Shown: in pieces, positions 16,640 through 26,260 of the stretch | Position numbering within the stretch: the stretch's first letter is position 1 | How the letters are laid out: the number at the start of each line of letters is the position of its first letter | NCBI GenBank assembly: GCA_964550345.1 | Contig: CAZJYZ010000024.1 | Location: 1 to 44,632, forward strand | DNA from: JAAEUB01 sp964550345 | Lineage (GTDB): Bacteria > Pseudomonadota > Alphaproteobacteria > Rhodobacterales > Rhodobacteraceae | Length of the DNA stretch: 44,632 nucleotides | Direction of reading: 5' to 3' | Position numbers and translations under genes: made by a program | The notes under the pieces: model-generated | What the model was told of the DNA's origin: nothing | The model's input: the letters and a program-made list of their open reading frames with translations, nothing else | The model's database searches: none

Positions 16640-17848
16640 TCAGAAAAACGCCTGCAGCCCGGTCTGGGCACGGCCAAGTATCAACGCATGCACGTCATGA
16701 GTTCCCTCGTAAGTGTTGACCGTTTCAAGGTTCATCATGTGGCGGATCACCTGAAACTCCTCGCTGATACCGTTGCCACCATGCATGTCGCGCGCCTGTC
16801 TGGCAATATCCAGCGCCTTGCCGCAATTGTTGCGTTTCATGATGCTGATCATCTCCGGCGCCGCGTTGGCCTCGTCCATCAGCCGCCCAACGCGCAACGA
16901 ACCCTGAAGCCCAAGCGTGATTTCGGTTTGCATATCGGCCAGTTTTTTCTGGAAAAGCTGCGTTTGCGCCAGAGGTTTGTTGAATTGTTTGCGGTCCAGC
17001 CCGTATTGCCGCGCCGCATGCCAGCAAAACTCAGCAGCACCCAACACGCCCCAGCTTATGCCATAGCGCGCCCGGTTAAGGCAGCCAAACGGACCCTTCA
17101 GCCCTTCGACATTCGGCAAGAGCGCGTCCTCGCCTACCTCGACCCCATCCATGACAATCTCACCGGTCACCGAGGCGCGCAGAGACATCTTGCCTTTGAT
17201 CTTTGGTGCAGACAGCCCTTTCGCACCTTTTTCCAGCACAAAGCCTCTTATCTTGCCTCCATGAGCCTCGGATTTGGCCCAAACAACAAACACATCGGCA
17301 ATGGGGCTGTTGGATATCCACATTTTATTGCCCGTCAGGCGGTAGCCGTTTTCGGTTTTCTCAGCTCGCGTCTTCATACCGCCAGGGTCCGAACCCGCGT
17401 CAGGTTCGGTCAGGCCAAAACAGCCGATCAGCTCTCCCGAGGTCAGGCCGGGCAGGTATTTCTGTCGCTGTTCTTCGCTGCCGTAAGCATAGATCGGGTA
17501 AATCACCAATGAGCTTTGCACGGACATCATCGACCTGTACCCGGAATCAACCCGCTCAATTTCACGTGCGATCAGGCCATAGGTCACGTAGGAGGCACCC
17601 AGCCCGCCGTATTCTTCGGGCACCGTTGCGCCCAATAGTCCCGCTTCACCCATCTCGCGAAACAACTCTGGTGCGACGGTTTCTTCGGCGTAGGCCTTGA
17701 TCACCCGCGGTGCCAGCTTATCCTCAGCAAAGGCGCGGGCACCGTCGCGCAACATGCGTTCGTCTTCGCTCAACTGGTCTTCGAAACGAAAGGCGTCTTC
17801 CCAGTTGAAACGGGAAAGGTCGGGGGCGTCTTTGGGCTTCAGGCTCAT
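16640..17848 (-). CDS. gcdH: Glutaryl-CoA dehydrogenase
   Basis: A flavoprotein acyl-CoA dehydrogenase (402 residues) that oxidises and decarboxylates glutaryl-CoA to crotonyl-CoA in lysine, tryptophan and glutarate breakdown, passing electrons to ETF. Family motifs are LGATVPEEYGGLGASYVTYG, CFGLTEPDAGSDPGGM, MWISNSPIADVFVVWAK and the C-terminal VNTYEGTHDVHALILGRAQTG, whose Glu is the catalytic base. The start MSLKPKDAPDL at 17848 is chosen because AGGGAA lies about 8 bases upstream and the family begins this way. A longer frame to 18055 would run into the divergent regulator. It heads the gcdH-E1-acyltransferase operon and is divergent from a LysR gene. Confidence 0.93.
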   Translation of the reverse strand: MSLKPKDAPDLSRFNWEDAFRFEDQLSEDERMLRDGARAFAEDKLAPRVIKAYAEETVAPELFREMGEAGLLGATVPEEYGGLGASYVTYGLIAREIERVDSGYRSMMSVQSSLVIYPIYAYGSEEQRQKYLPGLTSGELIGCFGLTEPDAGSDPGGMKTRAEKTENGYRLTGNKMWISNSPIADVFVVWAKSEAHGGKIRGFVLEKGAKGLSAPKIKGKMSLRASVTGEIVMDGVEVGEDALLPNVEGLKGPFGCLNRARYGISWGVLGAAEFCWHAARQYGLDRKQFNKPLAQTQLFQKKLADMQTEITLGLQGSLRVGRLMDEANAAPEMISIMKRNNCGKALDIARQARDMHGGNGISEEFQVIRHMMNLETVNTYEGTHDVHALILGRAQTGLQAFF

Positions 17849-17910
17849 GAGGTAATTCCCTTTTGCTATCATCATGCTGGGTATATCCTTGCTTTCCCCC
17901 TCGTTAAAGC

Positions 17911-17924
17911 GATAATCCGTTATC
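17911..17924. promoter_or_regulatory. Candidate LysR-type operator
   Basis: GATAA and TTATC arms with a 4-base spacer form a palindrome in the 99-bp region between gcdH and the divergent LysR gene, 24 bases before the LysR ATG. It contains the T-N11-A pattern usual for LysR-family binding. The match is by eye. Confidence 0.4.
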
Positions 17925-17947
17925 AAAACATACCAAAACGGAATATT

Positions 17948-18829
17948 ATGAATCAACGTCGTTTTCTTCCCCCTCTGCCGTGGCTTACGGCTTTTGAAAC
18001 CGTGGCGCGGCTTGGTTCCGTAACGAAAGCAGCGCAGGAGCTTGACCTGAGTCAAGGTGCGGTCAGCCGTCAGGTTTTGAAGCTAGAAGCGCAGCTGGGT
18101 GTTGATCTGTTCCAGCGGGTGAAAAAGCGGCTGGTTTTGACACAGGTAGGGCAAAGTTATGCCGCTGATATCGGTAAGGCGATTGCTGCCATTAAGGGGG
18201 CGACGATCCGCGCCGCGACCAACCCACAGGGCGGCATTCTGGAACTGTCGATCCTGCCCGCTTTCGGCACCACGTGGCTGGCCCCGCGTTTGCCGGACTT
18301 TCTGGCCACGCATCCCGGTGTGACGCTTAACCTGTCTACCCGCATGGACCCCTTTGACTTTGCGCAGGAACGTTTTCACGCAGCCATACATTTTGGCCGC
18401 AAAGACTGGCCGGGCGCCGAGGCGCTGAAATTGATGGATGAAGAACTCGTGCCCGTTGCAGCGCCTGAATTGATGCCCGCGAACGCCGAGGCGACTGACT
18501 TTAAAGACATACCGCTCTTGCACCTTGAAACACGTCGCAGAGCATGGTCCGGGTGGTTTGCGTCACAGGGGCTGGAGCATAACCCGCCTCCCGGCATGGT
18601 ATTTGATCAGTTTGCCACCATGGAACAAGCCGCTGTCGCAGGTCTGGGCGCTGCCCTGCTGCCACGCTATCTAGCAGAAGCCGATCTGGGAACCGGACGG
18701 TTGGTGACCCTGACAAATGCCCGCGCCACCTCGGTCGGTGCCTATTATCTTGTCTGGCCGCCTTCCGCCTCCTCCTACCCACCCCTTGTCGCCTTCCGTG
18801 AATGGATCGGCGGGCTAAATACGACCTAA
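17948..18829 (+). CDS. LysR-family transcriptional regulator (GcvA-like)
   Basis: A 293-residue DNA-binding regulator. The N-terminal winged helix-turn-helix is clear (LPWLTAFETVARLGSVTKAAQELDLSQGAVSRQVLKLE as separate helices within residues 9-50), followed by a periplasmic-binding-protein-like effector domain starting near residue 95. FHAAIHFGRKDWPG and AAVAGLGAALLPRYL are typical of the GcvA/AmpR branch. It diverges from gcdH with 99 bp between starts and is followed after 64 bases by the DMGDH-like gene on the same strand. It may therefore control gcdH, the flavoprotein, or both. The likely effector is a pathway intermediate such as glutarate or glutaryl-CoA, by analogy with other LysR genes beside gcdH. 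Confidence 0.92.
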   Translation: MNQRRFLPPLPWLTAFETVARLGSVTKAAQELDLSQGAVSRQVLKLEAQLGVDLFQRVKKRLVLTQVGQSYAADIGKAIAAIKGATIRAATNPQGGILELSILPAFGTTWLAPRLPDFLATHPGVTLNLSTRMDPFDFAQERFHAAIHFGRKDWPGAEALKLMDEELVPVAAPELMPANAEATDFKDIPLLHLETRRRAWSGWFASQGLEHNPPPGMVFDQFATMEQAAVAGLGAALLPRYLAEADLGTGRLVTLTNARATSVGAYYLVWPPSASSYPPLVAFREWIGGLNTT

Positions 18830-18893
18830 ACTGTCGGCCTTGGGCAGTCATGCAGGATCACCGATCCGGATGATGATGCAAAGGGAGAAAGCT

Positions 18894-21308
18894 ATGAGAA
18901 CTCACGCGCAGGCAGTCGTCATTGGCGGCGGATTGGTCGGTTGTTCAATCCTCTATCATCTTGCCAAGCTCGGCTGGCGCGATGTCATCCTGCTTGAACG
19001 CGATGAGCTGACCTCGGGTTCCACATGGCACGCGGCGGCCAATATTCATGGGCTACATGACAACAACAATGTTACCCGTATCCAGCATTACACTATGAAC
19101 CTCTATAAAGAGCTGGAAAAGGAAACCGGTCAGGGTTGCGGTGTGTTTCAGCCCGGATCACTTTATTTGGCCCAGACCGAGGACCGCGAGGCACAATTGC
19201 GGCTGCAGGAGGCCAAAGCGCGCTATTACGGTCTGAATTTTCATGAGGTCAGCCGGGAAGAGGCCCAGCGCCTGCACCCGCTGACTGATTTCGACGGCGT
19301 GCGCTGTATCATGTATGAACCCGATGGCGGCAATGTGGACCCGTCCGGGGTCACCATGGCCTATGCCGCTGGCGCGCGGGCTTTGGGGGCGGAAATTCAG
19401 CGGTTTTGCCCGGTAACGGCGACCACTCAACAGCCAGACGGTAGCTGGCTGGTCGAAACTCCCAAGGGAAACATTCATGCCGAATGGGTGGTGAATGCCG
19501 GTGGGCTTTGGGCACGCGAAGTAGCCGCGATGGCAGGTCTTGAACTGCCTCTGATCCCTACCGAACACCAGTATTTTGTCACCGAAGCGATGGAAGAAAT
19601 AAGCGCGCTTGACCGGCGTCTGCCCTCGATCGCCGACCGTGACGGCGAATATTACCTGCGGCAGGAAGGCGACGGGCTGCTGATTGGTGCCTATGAAAAA
19701 GACCTGCGGTTTTGGGCCGAAGATGGCACACCGAAGGGCTTTGGGCATGAGCTGTTCGCCGATGACCTTGACCGGATCATGGAAAACGTCATGCGTGCAA
19801 TGACCCGCGTGCCAGCTGCCGCCGAGGCAGGCGTCAAGCGTGTCATCAACGGGCCGATGATCTGGTCACCGGATTCAGCGGCGCTTTATGGTCCCGTCCC
19901 GGAACTCAGCAATTATTTCTGCTGCACGGGTATTATTCCGGGCTTCAGTCAATCCGGAGGGCTGGGCCTGATGAGCGCCCAGTGGATGGTCGAAGGGGAG
20001 CCGCAATATGACATGTTCACCTGGGATCTGGCGCGCTTTGACGACTGGGCTGACAAAGCCTTTACCAAGGCACGGGTGGCGGACCAGTATTCCCACCGCT
20101 TTGCCATTCACTTCCCGAATGAGGAACGCGCGGCCGGCCGCCCCGCGCGTACCCGGCCCATCTACGACATGCAGGCGGAAATGGGTGCGGTGTTTGGCCT
20201 GAATGCTGGATGGGAACATCCCTTGTGGTTCGCGGACGCTCCGGGAACGGTTGAGACCACCGGTTATGAACGACAAAACTGGTTTGAGCCGGTAGCGGCC
20301 GAGACCCGAATGCTGCGCGAAACGGTCGGCATTATCGACATCTCAAACTTCGCGAATTACGAGATCAAAGGCCCTGGCGCCCATGATTGGTTGAACGCAA
20401 TCATGGCCAACAATGTCCCCACAGAAATCGGCCGGTCCTGCCTGACCCCCCTGATCGGGGTGCGTGGCGGCATTGCCGGTGATTTTACCATCACCATGTT
20501 GGGCGAAGGGGACTACATGATGGTGGGGTCCGGCATGGCCGAACGTTATCACCAACGGTTTTTCAATATGGTTCCACTGCCGGAGGGCACCAGTTTCAAA
20601 CGTGCCACCATCGACTATTGCGGTTTCAACGTTGCTGGCCCCAGGGCGCGTGAGGCGCTCGGCCGCCTAACCAACACTGACCTGTCCAATGAGGCTTTTC
20701 GCTTCATGCGCTCACGCCGGGTAGATGTGGCTGGGATCGACTGCGTGATGATCCGCGTCAGCTTTACCGGGGATCTTGGCTGGGAGTTACACTGCGCCAC
20801 GGCAGATCAGACCCGCCTCTACACCGCCCTTCTGGAAGCGGCGCAAAGCTTTGACGGTGGACCGGTTGGCAGCCGTGCGTTAGGCGCGCTGAGGATTGAA
20901 AAAGGCTATGGCAGTTGGGGGCGCGAATACAGCCCCGAATACTGGCCGCAAGAAGTTGGGTTGGACAGGTTGGTCAAGGAAGACAAGGAATTCCTTAATA
21001 AGGACGCATGGTTGGCGATCCGTGACAACCCCCCGCGCGAGGTGCTTTCAATGCTGGAAATCGACGTCACAGATGCTGATGCCAGTGGCGGCGAACCGGT
21101 ATTTTTACCCGATGGTACCCCGGTTGGCCGGGTCACGTCAGGGGCTTGGGGGGCGTCGGTCGGCAAGTCTTTGGCATTGGCCTTCTTGGCACCGGACAAG
21201 GTTACTGCCGGAGATGAGGTAGAGGTTTACGTCATTGGGCGCGCACATAAAGCACGCGTGCTCAAAGCCCCACCATTTGACCCGAAAGGCACGCGATTAC
21301 GCAGCTAA
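18894..21308 (+). CDS. Dimethylglycine/sarcosine dehydrogenase-like FAD and GcvT-domain protein
   Basis: An 804-residue two-part enzyme. Residues 1 to about 420 form the FAD-binding amine oxidoreductase (AVVIGGGLVGCSILYHLAKL dinucleotide fold, then SGSTWHAAANIHGLHD, where the His is the usual covalent FAD site in this family). Residues from about 430 to 800 are an aminomethyltransferase (GcvT) folate-binding domain with its C-terminal barrel. The family demethylates N-methylglycines and passes one-carbon units to tetrahydrofolate. The start MRTHAQ follows AAGGGAG by about 6 bases; an upstream in-frame start at 18840 lacks support. Roseobacters carry many paralogues, so the exact substrate is uncertain. 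It lies 64 bases after the LysR gene and may be co-transcribed with it. Confidence 0.88.
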   Translation: MRTHAQAVVIGGGLVGCSILYHLAKLGWRDVILLERDELTSGSTWHAAANIHGLHDNNNVTRIQHYTMNLYKELEKETGQGCGVFQPGSLYLAQTEDREAQLRLQEAKARYYGLNFHEVSREEAQRLHPLTDFDGVRCIMYEPDGGNVDPSGVTMAYAAGARALGAEIQRFCPVTATTQQPDGSWLVETPKGNIHAEWVVNAGGLWAREVAAMAGLELPLIPTEHQYFVTEAMEEISALDRRLPSIADRDGEYYLRQEGDGLLIGAYEKDLRFWAEDGTPKGFGHELFADDLDRIMENVMRAMTRVPAAAEAGVKRVINGPMIWSPDSAALYGPVPELSNYFCCTGIIPGFSQSGGLGLMSAQWMVEGEPQYDMFTWDLARFDDWADKAFTKARVADQYSHRFAIHFPNEERAAGRPARTRPIYDMQAEMGAVFGLNAGWEHPLWFADAPGTVETTGYERQNWFEPVAAETRMLRETVGIIDISNFANYEIKGPGAHDWLNAIMANNVPTEIGRSCLTPLIGVRGGIAGDFTITMLGEGDYMMVGSGMAERYHQRFFNMVPLPEGTSFKRATIDYCGFNVAGPRAREALGRLTNTDLSNEAFRFMRSRRVDVAGIDCVMIRVSFTGDLGWELHCATADQTRLYTALLEAAQSFDGGPVGSRALGALRIEKGYGSWGREYSPEYWPQEVGLDRLVKEDKEFLNKDAWLAIRDNPPREVLSMLEIDVTDADASGGEPVFLPDGTPVGRVTSGAWGASVGKSLALAFLAPDKVTAGDEVEVYVIGRAHKARVLKAPPFDPKGTRLRS

Positions 21309-21444
21309 TTAGTAAGAAAACCCTGTCAAATTCCGCGCAAATCTTGGGCATATTCTAACCACATTGGGCCCTTACACCCACCCAAAGGAATAGGACGATC
21401 TACCTGCGCCTTGGCGTTGGGAGGCATGAAAGTGTGAGGGTGAA

Positions 21445-24111
21445 ATGCCGACATACAATCTGGATTGGGACAGCGCGGGCGCGAACGGGTCTTTTACACT
21501 GAATGACGGCTCTTCTGCCGTCGGGGTGGATATTTCCACGACCACAAACTCCTCCGGGCAGACGGTTTTTGCAGATACCGGTGGCTCAGAGCAACAATCT
21601 GGCCTTTGGGCATCATATCTGGATGAAGCCGTCACCAGTACAATGACATTCGACTCGCCAGTCGCAAACCTGTCTTTCGAAATATTCGATATTGACCAAA
21701 TAGTTGATCAATGGGACGACCAGATGACCATCCTTGCCACCAATGCGGCGGGGGAGCAAGTGGCCGTCAACTTTCTGAATCTCGGATCTCTTCACTCTGT
21801 AAACGGTGATACCCTCTATGCCGATGGTACCGGCACAAGCTCGGTGGATAATTCCGGGGCAAGCACCAGCGTTAACGTCTCTATCCCTGGTCCAATCTCG
21901 GAACTAACCTTTATCTTTGAAGTTGGTGACTCTCATACGACAACCGGCGTTTTCGGTATTTCAAATATTACATTGGACGCCGCACTACCCGATGGCATTG
22001 TCTCAGGCTCATCCGGTGATGATCTGATCGACCTTGCTTATACCGGCGACCCGGAAGGCGACATGGTCACCACCGGTGATGATGTGATCCAGGCTGGCAG
22101 TGGTAACGATACTATTTTTGCCGATCAGGGGAACGACACTGCCCATGGCGGCGACGGTGATGATTTCATTTCCGGCGGATTTGGTAATGATACGCTGTAC
22201 GGCGGCGCTGGCAACGATACGATCAATGGCGATGAAGGCGACGATATCATCCACGGCGGCGATGGGGCGGACACAGCTGAAATGGGCACCGGGAATGACA
22301 CCTTCTATGGTGGCGCCGGAAACGATACCGTCAATGGCGACTATGGCGATGACATCTTGCACGGCGGAACCGGGGATGACTTTCTGCGCGGTTCGTTCGG
22401 TAATGACACGATCTATTCGGGCGGCGCGGGTGAGGGTGACGACTATCTTTGGGGTGGATATGGCGACGACACGTTCGTTATCGAAAACAGTTTTGGCAAC
22501 GATTCAATTTCGGGGGAAAACCAGCAGGAAGTGTTGGGCGACACGCTTGACCTATCCGGCGTAACCGACGACCTGACAATTGATTTAACACAGGCAACCC
22601 AAGGCAATGGTGCTTTTTCAGATGGCACATATACCGCTGATTACAACCAGATTGAAAACATCATACTCGGTGCAGGTACGGACACTCTGATCCTTGCTGA
22701 CAATAGCGGCGAGGATCGGGTCGAAGGGTTTACTGCCCCCACAACAAATGCCGATGGCAGTGTTACAGGCCATGACCGGCTGGATGTTTCAGACCTGACC
22801 CGTGACAATGGCGCTAATCCTGTCACCACACGCGATGTAACTGTCACGGATGATGGCTCGGGCAACGCAGTGCTGACCTTTCCCGGTGGTGAAAGCATTA
22901 CATTGGTCGGGGTAGCGCCCTCTGCCGTGGATGATCCTGCCGAGCTTGAGGCATTAGGCATTCCAGCGGCTCCGGATGGTGTCATCACAGGCACAGGCGG
23001 GAATGACTTTATAGGACCGGGTTATACTGACGGTGACGGAGACGTCATTGATGCTAATGACGCGATTTTACCCGGAGAAACCGGTGACGATGATATCATC
23101 GAAGCGGGTGCTGGGGATGACCAGGTTTACTCCGGTGCAGGAAATGACGAAGTCGATGCGGGCACCGGAAACGACACGGTTTTTGGCGGTAGTGGCGATG
23201 ATGTCATCTCAGGGCAAGATGGCGATGATACAATATTCGGTGAAGCTGGAAACGACATCCTGAGCGGTGGTGCCGGGGCCGACAAATTGGTTGGCGGAGC
23301 TGATCGTGATAAGTTCATTAATGTGACTGCCGGTGACCAAATTTTGGGAGGGGAGACCGGTGATGATTATGACGTCCTTGATCTGACCGGTTCCGGACCA
23401 TTTGCAATCAACTACGATCCGCAGAATTCCGAAAATGGTACAGTTGACTTTTTGGATGGGAACGGCGCCGTTACCGGTAGTCTGACTTTCGAAGGTATCG
23501 AAGAGATTGTGCCCTGTTTCACACCGGGCACCAAAATAGCCACTTCCCGTGGGGACATACCGGTTGAGAAGCTGCGTGAAGGCGACAAGGTCATCACCCG
23601 TGACAATGGTTACCAGGAAATCCGGTGGGCGGGGAAGCGTCTTGTTGATCGCCAATGGATGAACCGGGCAGCACATTTGCAACCTGTGCTGATCCGCAAA
23701 GACGCGCTGGGTGACGGCATACCGGCCGCGGATATGATGGTTAGCCCTAATCACCGGATGTTGATCACCGAGGCAGCGGCACAAGCCTATTTCAACGATA
23801 GCGAAGTGTTGGTGGCAGCCAAGTTTTTGGTTGGCAGGCCCGGTATAACGAAGGCCGATATAAGCTCGGTTTGCTATCATCACGTCATGTTCGACCGCCA
23901 TGAAGTCGTCTATGCACAATCAGCCTGGAGTGAGAGCTTCCAGCCAGGCGATTATGTCATGTCGGCTATGGGACAAGAGCAGCGCAGTGAATTGTTTGAG
24001 CTGTTCCCTGAACTTGAAAACCACGATATGTCCAACAGCTTTTCTTCGGCAAGGCGCGTGGTTCGCCGCCACGAAGCCGCCCTTTTGGGTGCCAAAAAGG
24101 TGGGTGCCTAA
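21445..24111 (+). CDS. Secreted RTX calcium-binding repeat protein with C-terminal Hint domain
   Basis: An 888-residue acidic protein with no Sec signal, as expected for type I secretion. Residues 1-185 form a beta-rich domain of unknown role. Nonapeptide RTX repeats (GGxGxDxxx, for example GGAGNDTINGDEGDDIIHGG) occupy about 190-345 and again about 530-625, separated by a beta-rich spacer. From Cys691 a Hint module begins (CFTPGTKIAT, then VEKLREGDKVIT, SPNHRM and RHEVVYAQSAWSESFQPGDY), which may cut or splice autocatalytically. It ends in a Ser/Arg-rich tail. Such proteins are frequent in Rhodobacterales; cleavage and partners are unproven. The start has GAGGG upstream. It is apparently monocistronic. 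Confidence 0.9.
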   Translation: MPTYNLDWDSAGANGSFTLNDGSSAVGVDISTTTNSSGQTVFADTGGSEQQSGLWASYLDEAVTSTMTFDSPVANLSFEIFDIDQIVDQWDDQMTILATNAAGEQVAVNFLNLGSLHSVNGDTLYADGTGTSSVDNSGASTSVNVSIPGPISELTFIFEVGDSHTTTGVFGISNITLDAALPDGIVSGSSGDDLIDLAYTGDPEGDMVTTGDDVIQAGSGNDTIFADQGNDTAHGGDGDDFISGGFGNDTLYGGAGNDTINGDEGDDIIHGGDGADTAEMGTGNDTFYGGAGNDTVNGDYGDDILHGGTGDDFLRGSFGNDTIYSGGAGEGDDYLWGGYGDDTFVIENSFGNDSISGENQQEVLGDTLDLSGVTDDLTIDLTQATQGNGAFSDGTYTADYNQIENIILGAGTDTLILADNSGEDRVEGFTAPTTNADGSVTGHDRLDVSDLTRDNGANPVTTRDVTVTDDGSGNAVLTFPGGESITLVGVAPSAVDDPAELEALGIPAAPDGVITGTGGNDFIGPGYTDGDGDVIDANDAILPGETGDDDIIEAGAGDDQVYSGAGNDEVDAGTGNDTVFGGSGDDVISGQDGDDTIFGEAGNDILSGGAGADKLVGGADRDKFINVTAGDQILGGETGDDYDVLDLTGSGPFAINYDPQNSENGTVDFLDGNGAVTGSLTFEGIEEIVPCFTPGTKIATSRGDIPVEKLREGDKVITRDNGYQEIRWAGKRLVDRQWMNRAAHLQPVLIRKDALGDGIPAADMMVSPNHRMLITEAAAQAYFNDSEVLVAAKFLVGRPGITKADISSVCYHHVMFDRHEVVYAQSAWSESFQPGDYVMSAMGQEQRSELFELFPELENHDMSNSFSSARRVVRRHEAALLGAKKVGA

Positions 24112-24171
24112 AAATCAGTTCTCTAGGGCCTTGTAACGGTCCCAAAGCAACAGGGCATTTTAAAAGTTGGT

Positions 24172-26160
24172 TCAATTTTCAACTCTGGCTCGTGTTTCTG
24201 CAAGGTCGCGTTCATATACAAGCATCTCACCTTCCCAGGCTTCGAGCCGTGCTTTCAGATAGAAATTTTCTGAATCACTCCACATTTCCGCATAGCTTTC
24301 TGTGCGTACCGACCATTCGCCGCGCCTGAGTGTTTCGGTCCAGTGAGTGGTGCCACGGGCGCTAAGCGGGTCATCAGGATGGATTTGCCAACGTTCGCGC
24401 GCGATAGAACCTGTGGTAAGGCCGTGCTCAAGATCCTCATTCTCGCCAAAATCATCTTCGATGATCAGACTGACAATCCCACTGGAAAGATCGGTTTGGC
24501 TTATCCGGCTATTCTTTGCCGGACGTATTTCCCGTGCCTTCCACGGGGTGTCACACTCGGGAGGCTCAAAACTGCATTCGTCCCTCGTGGCTGGCTCTCG
24601 CACAGGCAGCTCCAACTGCCCGTTGCACAGCGTCAGGCTTGCGTTTTCAGGGGACGGCCAGATCAAAGGCCAATAGGCCGATGAAACGGCAACCCGCAAA
24701 CGGTGACCCTTCGGGAGGCGATAAGCAATATGGTCAAGGGCAAGGCTGACCTCAAAGGGTTCGCCTGGTGTCAGCGGCGTAGGGTTGGAATGGCTGTCAC
24801 GATGGGTCAGGTTAAGCACACCGTATGTGATACGTGTTGACGCCCCGTCCGGATGTACATGGCATAGGCGCACGGCAATCTGCGCTTGCGGTTTGTCCGA
24901 ACTAATCTTCAACCGAACCACAGGCGCTCCGGTAATATCCAGGTCCGCCACGGTGGGTTCTGTATCAAAACAAACCGACAATGCATCATCGCCACGCTGA
25001 TCTCCGGGCATTTCCGGGCCCAGCCAGATGGCGCAGTATTCGCCGGAAGCGGCTCCTGTGTGTTGCGGTGATGCGATCAGAGCTTTCAGATCAGCCGGGT
25101 TTTCCGAAAGGGTGTTGCCCGCGCCAAAATGCAAAACATCAGTCTCTATTGTGGTGCAATCGCCTTTTGATGTCGCCAGCCAGCGACCCGGCCGATGCTC
25201 GTACCAAGCAGCCGGTCGTACCCCGTCCATCTGGTAAAGCCTAAGGTCCGCTTCTTCCTCGACCCCGGTATCGACCCCTTTAAGCCACCGGTCCCACCAG
25301 CGCAGTGCCTCCTGTAGAAACCCGATCCGCGGCTCAGGAACCGCAAAATGCGGGTATTTGTGCACCCAGGGACCAATGATGCCTTTAACAGGCGCAGTCA
25401 GGTTCCCCACAAGCGCCGGGACCGCGTTTTTATACGCGTCTCCCCAACCACCAACCGCCAGCGTCGCGGCTTTGATGGCGGCGTAATCCTCGCAAACCGA
25501 TCCGTGCTGCCAATATTCATCGCGGATCTGATGCTCCAGCCAAAGTGCGGGCAGAAATGGTTCAGCCTTCAGCCGTTCCACCCACATGTCGCGCCATTTG
25601 TCGCCAACCAGTGCCGGGTCTGGCGGACGCGACGAGTAGGCCCACATCGTCGCGCCCCAGCCCAGGTTTTCATTCAACAGGCAGCCACCTTTGTAGTGGA
25701 TATCATCGGAATAGCGGTCGTGAGTAGAGCACAGTGTTATAATTGCCTTCAGCGCGTCAGGCTGCATGGCCGCGACCTGCAGGGCGTTAAAACCACCCCA
25801 ACTGATCCCCATCATGCCCATTGCACCACTGCACCAATCCTGCGCCGCCAACCATTTGATCACCTCAACCGCATCATCAAGTTCCTGCTGGGTATATTCA
25901 TCCTCCATCACGCCTTCGCTGTCGCCGTTACCACGCATATCAACACGCACCCCGGCATACCCATGGCGGGCAAAATATGGATGGGTCAGCGCATCGCGGA
26001 CGACAGTCCCGTCGCGCTTGCGATAAGGAAGGAATTCCAGAATTGCCGGCACAGGGTTGTTTTCAGCGTCTTCCGGCCGCCAAATGCGGGCTGAAAGACG
26101 GGTGCCATCCGAAAGGGTGATACCTTCGTCCGGCAGGTCAAGTATATCTCGGTTTGTCAT
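24172..26160 (-). CDS. CocE/NonD-family serine hydrolase (X-Pro dipeptidyl-peptidase type)
   Basis: A 662-residue alpha/beta hydrolase from MTNRDILDLPDEG. An upstream in-frame start at 26253 would add a stretch without family character. The nucleophile elbow is GISWGGF, preceded by GYAGVRVDMRGNGDSEG, and GPWVHKYPHFAVPEPR probably holds the catalytic histidine. The C-terminal third is the jelly-roll PepX_C domain (ITGAPVVRLKISSDKPQAQI). Relatives hydrolyse acyl esters, amides or N-terminal X-Pro peptides. There is no signal peptide and no clear ribosome-binding site, so the message may be leaderless. It stands alone, converging on the RTX-Hint gene. Natural substrate cannot be told. Confidence 0.88.
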   Translation of the reverse strand: MTNRDILDLPDEGITLSDGTRLSARIWRPEDAENNPVPAILEFLPYRKRDGTVVRDALTHPYFARHGYAGVRVDMRGNGDSEGVMEDEYTQQELDDAVEVIKWLAAQDWCSGAMGMMGISWGGFNALQVAAMQPDALKAIITLCSTHDRYSDDIHYKGGCLLNENLGWGATMWAYSSRPPDPALVGDKWRDMWVERLKAEPFLPALWLEHQIRDEYWQHGSVCEDYAAIKAATLAVGGWGDAYKNAVPALVGNLTAPVKGIIGPWVHKYPHFAVPEPRIGFLQEALRWWDRWLKGVDTGVEEEADLRLYQMDGVRPAAWYEHRPGRWLATSKGDCTTIETDVLHFGAGNTLSENPADLKALIASPQHTGAASGEYCAIWLGPEMPGDQRGDDALSVCFDTEPTVADLDITGAPVVRLKISSDKPQAQIAVRLCHVHPDGASTRITYGVLNLTHRDSHSNPTPLTPGEPFEVSLALDHIAYRLPKGHRLRVAVSSAYWPLIWPSPENASLTLCNGQLELPVREPATRDECSFEPPECDTPWKAREIRPAKNSRISQTDLSSGIVSLIIEDDFGENEDLEHGLTTGSIARERWQIHPDDPLSARGTTHWTETLRRGEWSVRTESYAEMWSDSENFYLKARLEAWEGEMLVYERDLAETRARVEN

Positions 26161-26260
26161 GGGTTGAGGTGAGCTGTCCCGCGTCCCGCCGTCAAGTCTT
26201 ATTACCAACCCACTCCACTGAAATACTGGAAATTGGGGGGTGCACATGAACAAACGATAA

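Noticed and set aside
16535..17512. Long plus-strand frame of 325 codons opposite gcdH and E1
   Set aside because: It lies entirely antisense to two clearly conserved enzymes, has no recognisable motif and no ribosome-binding site.
22009..23290. Tandem DNA repeats that could be read as a CRISPR or satellite array
   Set aside because: They encode RTX nonapeptides in frame, differ at synonymous positions and have no uniform spacers.
23209..23919. Minus-strand frame of 236 codons opposite the RTX-Hint gene
   Set aside because: Mirror of the Hint coding region with no domain signature.
24112..24171. Hairpin GGGCC...GGTCCC as terminator between the RTX-Hint and CocE-type genes
   Set aside because: It needs a bulge and lacks a T-tract; convergent genes may end without an intrinsic terminator.
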